NCBI GenBank assembly: GCA_023653785.1
Contig: JAMKCH010056553.1
Coordinates: forward strand, 1-64,000
Length of the DNA: 64,000 nt
Source of the DNA: Ophioderma brevispina
Taxonomy: Eukaryota > Echinodermata > Ophiuroidea > Amphilepidida > Ophiodermatidae
Reading direction: 5' to 3'
The notes under the pieces are model-generated. The model did no database searches. It was not told the DNA's origin and saw nothing but the letters and a program-made list of their open reading frames with translations. Position 1 is the stretch's first letter, and every line of letters starts with the position of its first letter. Positions 59,126 to 64,000 of the stretch are shown here, piece after piece. A program made the position numbers and the translations under genes.

Positions 59126-61107
59126 CCTTTTGTTGGAAAAAAGACACCTTTTACGCGTTTTCTTGTTCACGCATAATTTCCACCTTTGAATACAAAGGCC
59201 CCCCCCCCCCCCGGGGCGGACAGAGTTCCATAGGACGACATATGATACAGCATGGTCACAAATTACATTTTCTCTTTGTTACTACTCAGTGAACCAGATG
59301 GACAATAAGCAATGTTGTATACGAAATTGAATGAAGATTTAGTTTAAATATGGTGTTACAGTGGGCAAAAGTTGTTATCGAAGTCACTTTTTTTCAATGA
59401 CAAAACTAGGATTAGCATACATTTGTGTTGTAGTTGCGTTTTTTACCTTACACGGATTTTGAATTCGCATTAAAAGAGCGAATTACGTGTTTGCATGGTA
59501 ATAGGCCGGAAGTGTACAGCCTAGAGTCAAGCGTCTGCTCGGTAAACTTGAAATCGATGAACGACTTTCATTTACACTCCTAAAAGTCGTAATAAAATTC
59601 CGACTTTAATTCAACTTAAAGGAACGATGATAAAGTAATCAGTGAAATTTGACTTTTTGAATTGTGTCTTAATTACAAACTGTGCCTGTTTTCACTTACC
59701 ACAGAAACAATTAGATTACGACCTAAGTGAATTCGATGGCTACTTTTACATAGTGTAAACGCCCTACTTGTTTCCAGAGGATCACTGCACTGACAAATTG
59801 AACAAAGCTAGATGCGTTATCTCCCACAAGGACACATCCCAATTTTTGTGCATAACAACCTTGATCTAAGTAAAGTCACTATAAGAATTTCTCAGGTATG
59901 CCATATACACACAATGTGTTATGCAAATTAAATTGGGGTATATAGGCTCATCACATGAACGTTTTTAAGATCTTATTTGTATTTTGGGTTGACGCATGTC
60001 ACACTGCCAATACTCCAATCTTGCCCGAGAAATTCTGGTAGCGACTGTAGGTCTCTAATCCTGGCCAAAATTGTTGGAACACTTTGTCTCTTTAATTACA
60101 GTGAGTCGCTGTCAAAATTGTCCAGAGGTGGCTATGAGCGATGTGTCCGCCATGATATCTGCACGAAAGGGACAAAAGCTAGAGGTAGTCTTATGTGCAA
60201 TTTACACACAGGGATTCGCCAAATGGTTCAACAAGCCAATCAGCATTCACTTTGTGTTCATGCACATCACGCTCGGTGCACAGTAAATAACTTTGAACGA
60301 TTGTGAAACCGACTGACGTACATTTTCCTGCTCCTCGGACCAATGTTCTGAGCAGTGAACATGTGTGTTGTGATGTCCTGTGTGTGTACTTCAACACTGG
60401 TTGGTGGGAGGTGAATTGCGGACATAGTATCATAGTAAAAATATCCAGATAATGTCACACCAACAGAAGTATGCGGCACACGTCTTAAAATGAAAAATGG
60501 CGATATTTTCAGCAGGCAACTGGCTAAGTTTCGACCAAAAATTCCACCTTTTGCCATAATTTTGGCATGAAACCTCACTTATTTTTTGTTTTGTTGATAT
60601 TCCTCTACATTTTCCGTATCATTAATTTCATGTGAAACGTTACCTTCACAAAGAATAAAGCACCTGTTCGCCTCCAGTTTTGAAATTTCAGCTTTCAAAC
60701 TCGTTGATACGCATGCGTACTTGCTTTGGTGTGAGGTCAACTGGACATTTTACTATGAATTCTGGAAAACAGAGTGTCTTCACTCTTCAATCCTTAAAAT
60801 TTGAGGTCTATTTTTCATGAGTGAAATCAAAAACATGTGTCTCAATAATTTATGGCAGGGATTGTGTCTTGATTACGAGCATAATCTTAGCTACTGGGGG
60901 GTTACAGTGTGTAAATTCTTGGATATACAATACTTTTCAGGTTAAGGATAAATTCATTCTGGAAAATCTTGGAAGAAATTCAACCCCTAGCTACATGTTT
61001 TTGACATGTAGTGGTTAATAGAAATTTGTGATGTGATCTGGCAAAACCTGTTGCATGTCCCACTTGGTCCGTTTCAAGACTACCGGCATGCCTGTCAGTT
61101 TAGAGTT

Positions 61108-61113
61108 TTTATT
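61108..61113 (-). terminator. Candidate poly(A) signal for the endosulfine gene
   Basis: AATAAA on the minus strand, about 715 bases past the stop codon. It is the nearest canonical hexamer I found downstream. Family 3' UTRs are often long, so a more distal site is possible. No transcript evidence. Confidence 0.25.
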
Positions 61114-61827
61114 ACAGTCGCCTGGGATTTCCAGCGGGCAGCAATGAAATGTGAACATTACAAGGGTGGTTTACTTCATAATTATTGTAAAATGTACATT
61201 CATTTGCTGCCCACTGGCTGTTCCAGGTGGCTCAAACAAAAGGACACGTCAGTAGGCAGGCAGTCTTGAACCTGACCAAATGCAACATCTGACGTGGTTT
61301 TCCAAATCGCATCACATCTAACCTTCTAGAATCTAGTGGGAAAACATTCACCATTTAGTTAATGTATGTACCTTTGTTACCTTAATTACAATGTCAACCG
61401 TATCCATATGATCCACCAAAAGGGACTTTGGCACCGTTGTGAAAAAGCTAGGCTTCTTCTAGTCCTGAGCCAGGAACTGTTCATCTGTAACACTCTTAAA
61501 CCATCTTCATCAATGTAGCTTCAAATGTCAATTAAGTCATGAGGGGGTGATTAACAAACATCAGTGCAAAGAGATTTTGGTATCCCCACACACACTCAAA
61601 GCTCCGAAGAGGAGGAACCCCAAAAGCTGTGGAAGTTAACCACCTCCCCAATCCTCCTCACAGACTTGATCCACATATGGTATGAAACTGGCAAGCAATC
61701 AATAACTTAGGAAGCGATTTAGCAATGACGCATGTTGTTTGTTACATCTCCTTCAATCCTTACCCTATTCTCGAGAACGCTGCGCCTAGAATCATCAGCC
61801 TAATACAGTTCACTATGCCCTGCCACT

Positions 61828-62017
61828 TTATACTGCCAATTTGCTGATTTCTGATGAAGTCTTTCTATGGGGGATGGAAGCTGGGGTTGGGATGGTGTCA
61901 CCAGTAGTAGCCTCTACAGGTCTTGGAAGGCCAGGTTTGGTTGCAATTGGGTTGCCCGAAGACCTATTTTTCCTTTTGACTTGGCCTGTTGTATCTCCAG
62001 AATCAAAATATTTTTGG
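61828..62017 (-). CDS. Endosulfine/ARPP-19 family, last coding exon with stop
   Basis: A TTTTTTTCAATTTACAG acceptor precedes this exon, which opens QKYFDSGD. That is the invariant Greatwall-site motif; the target Ser codon is at 61999-62001. The exon ends with GDTIPTPASIPHRKTSS, close to the family C-terminus with its PKA-type RKxS site, then SKLAV and TAA. After FDSGD the written frame gives TTGQVKRKN instead of the expected YNMAK. One T added after 61993 and one T between 61986 and 61987 would restore GDYNMAKSKGK. One extra A in the A5 run (T5 on plus, 61967-61971) would then rejoin the downstream frame. So the odd frame is probably three missing bases, not divergence. Whether these are assembly errors or a pseudogene cannot be told here. 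Confidence 0.9.
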
Positions 62018-63402
62018 CTGTAAATTGAAAAAAAGTTGTAAAGTGCATGAGTAAAATACATATTACACCTGAAATGAGTTCATATTCACAAAGAACATGT
62101 CTGCAAATTAAGGACACTTCATACACCAGTGGCTTTTTATTAAGTCAACACAGACTGCTAGGAGCCGCTTTTCAGACCAGGAGTCATATAATAATATTAC
62201 AAATGCTATTGAAATAATTACAACCAAAAAGGCCTAACTTATTAAGACAGAAAACACAATATCGTCCTGCTTTTACGATCAAATATACCTCCTGTTTACA
62301 ATTTTCAACCCATCACCAGTGCTGTGATATTGCCTTCATAATTTTGTCATGTACATGTCGACACTGTGTATACCAAAACATATTACTGCCGTTCGTGTGT
62401 ACTCCGGTTAGCATTGAAAGATGACCCCTGCCGTGTGAATTCGGCACCCTCTACGAAAAGGCAACCTCTAGCACCCATAATCGTTCGTATATCAAATTTT
62501 GCGGCTTTGCATCTCATCATGATACTCATCCCGAAAATGTAAATGGTTTTAAAATTTACATCCCCTAATGTTTTTAATCCAAATTAAGCAGCTAAATATC
62601 ACAAACGCCCATACGAAAGACGAACGCTACCGTTGCCGCCCTTTTCATATTTGTTTGGCCATTTGCAATTGCAACACATAATGTGTTATGTCTGAAGGCG
62701 TACAAGCACAACAAACTGCTTGATTTTCATATTCCGTAACAATCGAAATTATTTGTTAATAGCGGCTTGTAATAGAATTTTAACTGTATTTGTTACTGAC
62801 AAACAGACTAATTATAGTGAACAACTGGAATTTTAGGATCCTGATACTGAATTGTACCAGACCTAGATGCCCATAGTAGGGAATAGAACCGGAGCAATCC
62901 CCGGTTCCCATTTTTTCGTCCCAACCTCGGGCGCCAATCGTCAGGGACCATAGGGTAAAAAATTGCCCCGCGTGCCCAGTAGTTATAAAAAGCTGCATGA
63001 AACTCTTTTTTATCCTGATAATATCAGTCGAGTTTCATTGGACTGTGGTCTTCCCAAGTTCTAGTTTGGAGTTAGACCTTTAAAAAATACCCATGTTTTT
63101 TTTAAATATTTCATTACATCATTTGGGGGCTCAAATCTCCAAAAGATCATTTTTAAAAAAAATCCAATATACATGTTTGCAATACGATGTAGATAAAGGT
63201 AGTACTAGTAGGTATGCCACGCTTGTTCTTATTTAGTAATTTATTGGCTGAGACTAAATATTAAATTTTAAATGAAGGCAAAAATGTAAATCTGAATATT
63301 TTGACAAATGCCAAAATTGAAAATTTACCTATGTTGGATCACAAATGTGTGACCACCTTCATTATGCACTAAAAAACAAATTGCAAATATCAATTTTCTT
63401 AC
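62018..63402 (-). other. Intron between the two endosulfine exons
   Basis: About 1.4 kb with GTAAGA donor at the 63402 side and CAG acceptor at the 62018 side. It holds short AT-rich sequence and no recognised element or exon. Its position between RLNKG and QKYFDSG matches the intron position I recall for vertebrate ENSA/ARPP19. Confidence 0.75.
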
Positions 63403-63534
63403 CCCGCCTTTATTTAGCCTCATTCTCAAGAAGTCTGAACCGCCTGGTTTGTTGAGTTTTCCATATTTGGATCGTAGTTTGGCTTCTTCAATTTGCTCTG
63501 GTGTGAGTTTCTGCCCAGCTTTTGAACCCAAACC
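63403..63534 (-). CDS. Endosulfine/ARPP-19 family, internal coding exon (partial gene)
   Basis: The exon encodes 44 residues that include AEE-like [10 protein letters not shown] followed by KPGGSDFL and RLNKG, the N-terminal half of the endosulfine/ARPP-19 core. In this family, Greatwall-phosphorylated protein binds and inhibits PP2A-B55 to allow mitotic entry. The acceptor is a pyrimidine tract ending TTTTGTAG just above 63534; the donor GGG|GTAAGA starts at 63402. The reading frame is phase 0 at both ends. No ATG lies in frame: the apparent start is TTG, so the N-terminal exon must be further right, outside or near the window edge, as in the three-exon vertebrate gene. The phase-0 donor does not match the next exon, which needs two bases carried over. 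Losing one G of the GGGG run at the junction would repair this. Family assignment is strong; functionality is uncertain. Confidence 0.9.
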
Positions 63535-63808
63535 CTACAAAATACAGAGGGAAAAAAAACACATTATAATTGAGATCTGGTTAACTCGGACATTTGTATT
63601 GAACACATTTGTTTATATTTAAAGGGCAACAGGGATGGACCTGTGTATACAGGAATGGAGTGCCCGTCTCTCTTTCAAAGCGATTGGGCCAGACTCCACC
63701 ATATAATGTTGCCTCCATAGTGAGCCTGTAACATGTACCTTTCCCAACATTGAATGCTGGTAGCCATTTTTATTTTATTTTTTTATGTTGGGCATATCTT
63801 GGCATTAA

Positions 63809-64000
63809 AGCGGCACTGACACATTTTCACAAAATATGAATTTCTTCAATTTGCTCGCAAATGATAGTCTAGGCCATTGAAAGAATAGAGATATATTTTA
63901 CACATAAAAATAACCCCAAAACAGATAGGGACCCAGGCTAAAGACATCCAGGTAATTTGTAGGCTAACTTTAAGTTTGCCGTAACGTTAATCACCAAATG
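63809..64000 (+). mobile_element. TTAA-flanked MITE, family B, cut by window end
   Basis: TTAA (63805-63808) then AGCGGCACTGACACATTTTC; the following bases (CAATTTGCTC.CAAATGATAG, CTAGGCCATTG, GACATCCAGGTAATTTGTAG) match 36782-36980 closely. It lies upstream of the endosulfine exon and may sit in its first intron. Confidence 0.88.

Larger units (their letters stand above)
58588..61827. other. Intergenic or 3' UTR, no gene seen
   Basis: Lies downstream of the endosulfine stop codon on the minus strand, so the part next to 61827 should be its 3' UTR. 59977-60580 has overlapping frames on both strands and a CCAATCAG box but no domain. A G9 run is at 58790 and a C14 run at 59200. Confidence 0.4.

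Noticed and set aside
59977..60578. Overlapping frames of about 100 codons on both strands
   Set aside because: Frames on opposite strands overlap, neither shows a family signature, and no splice pair is convincing.
62018..62061. Extension of the last endosulfine exon upstream (MYFTHALYNFF...)
   Set aside because: It lies in the pyrimidine tract before a CAG acceptor and has no family similarity.
63325..63402. Extension of the endosulfine frame past RLNKGG (VRKLIF...)
   Set aside because: It reads through a GTAAGA donor into the intron and diverges from the family there.
1..64000. CRISPR array, bacterial operon or phage system
   Set aside because: Spliced exons, SINE/LINE/MITE content and gene sparsity show animal nuclear DNA; the direct repeats have no regular spacer pattern.

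Overview
The window looks like nuclear DNA from an invertebrate animal, probably marine. It is AT-rich and packed with interspersed repeats, has no operon-like gene packing, and contains almost no long open reading frame that is not low-complexity or transposon-derived. The phylum cannot be fixed from the sequence. Echinoderm, hemichordate and mollusc genomes all carry similar CAG...CTG miniature elements, RTE/Jockey-type LINEs and Helentron-like minisatellite elements.

One host gene is convincing. Two coding exons of an endosulfine/ARPP-19 gene (PP2A-B55 inhibitor) lie on the minus strand at 63403-63534 and 61828-62017. The first coding exon lies to the right, outside the window. As written, the two exons do not splice in phase, and the last exon seems to lack three single bases around its FDSGD motif. 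That points to assembly indels or a decayed copy. A possible exon at 22784-22930 is not identified.

Nearly everything else is mobile DNA. Left part (1-8.3 kb): an inverted pair of tandem-repeat arrays, then a GACCGGAAG-type minisatellite element split by a 5'-truncated LINE with target-site duplication (4034-6381). Centre-left (11.7-20.4 kb): a TTAA-flanked MITE, a Helentron-like element full of minisatellites (12770-14552), and several inverted-repeat elements. Centre (22-31 kb): two hAT MITEs with 8-bp duplications, nested foldbacks, and a LINE with ORF1 and endonuclease (28362-30155) that carries two later insertions. Centre (31.7-36.5 kb): two direct duplications, each with a run of about 20 A at the junction. 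One holds a 513-bp GCCGG-rich MITE whose empty site is preserved in the sister copy. Right (36.7-46.5 kb): more TTAA-flanked MITEs and foldbacks. Far right (46.5-61.8 kb): mostly AT-rich sequence without recognisable genes, with a Helentron-like element, an RTE-type LINE tail (54650-55510) and a long-TIR MITE (58296-58587).

The genes do not form a pathway. The main biological content is layered transposon history (nesting, target duplications, an empty site) beside a cell-cycle regulator gene. All calls come from reading the sequence by eye; no database search was run.
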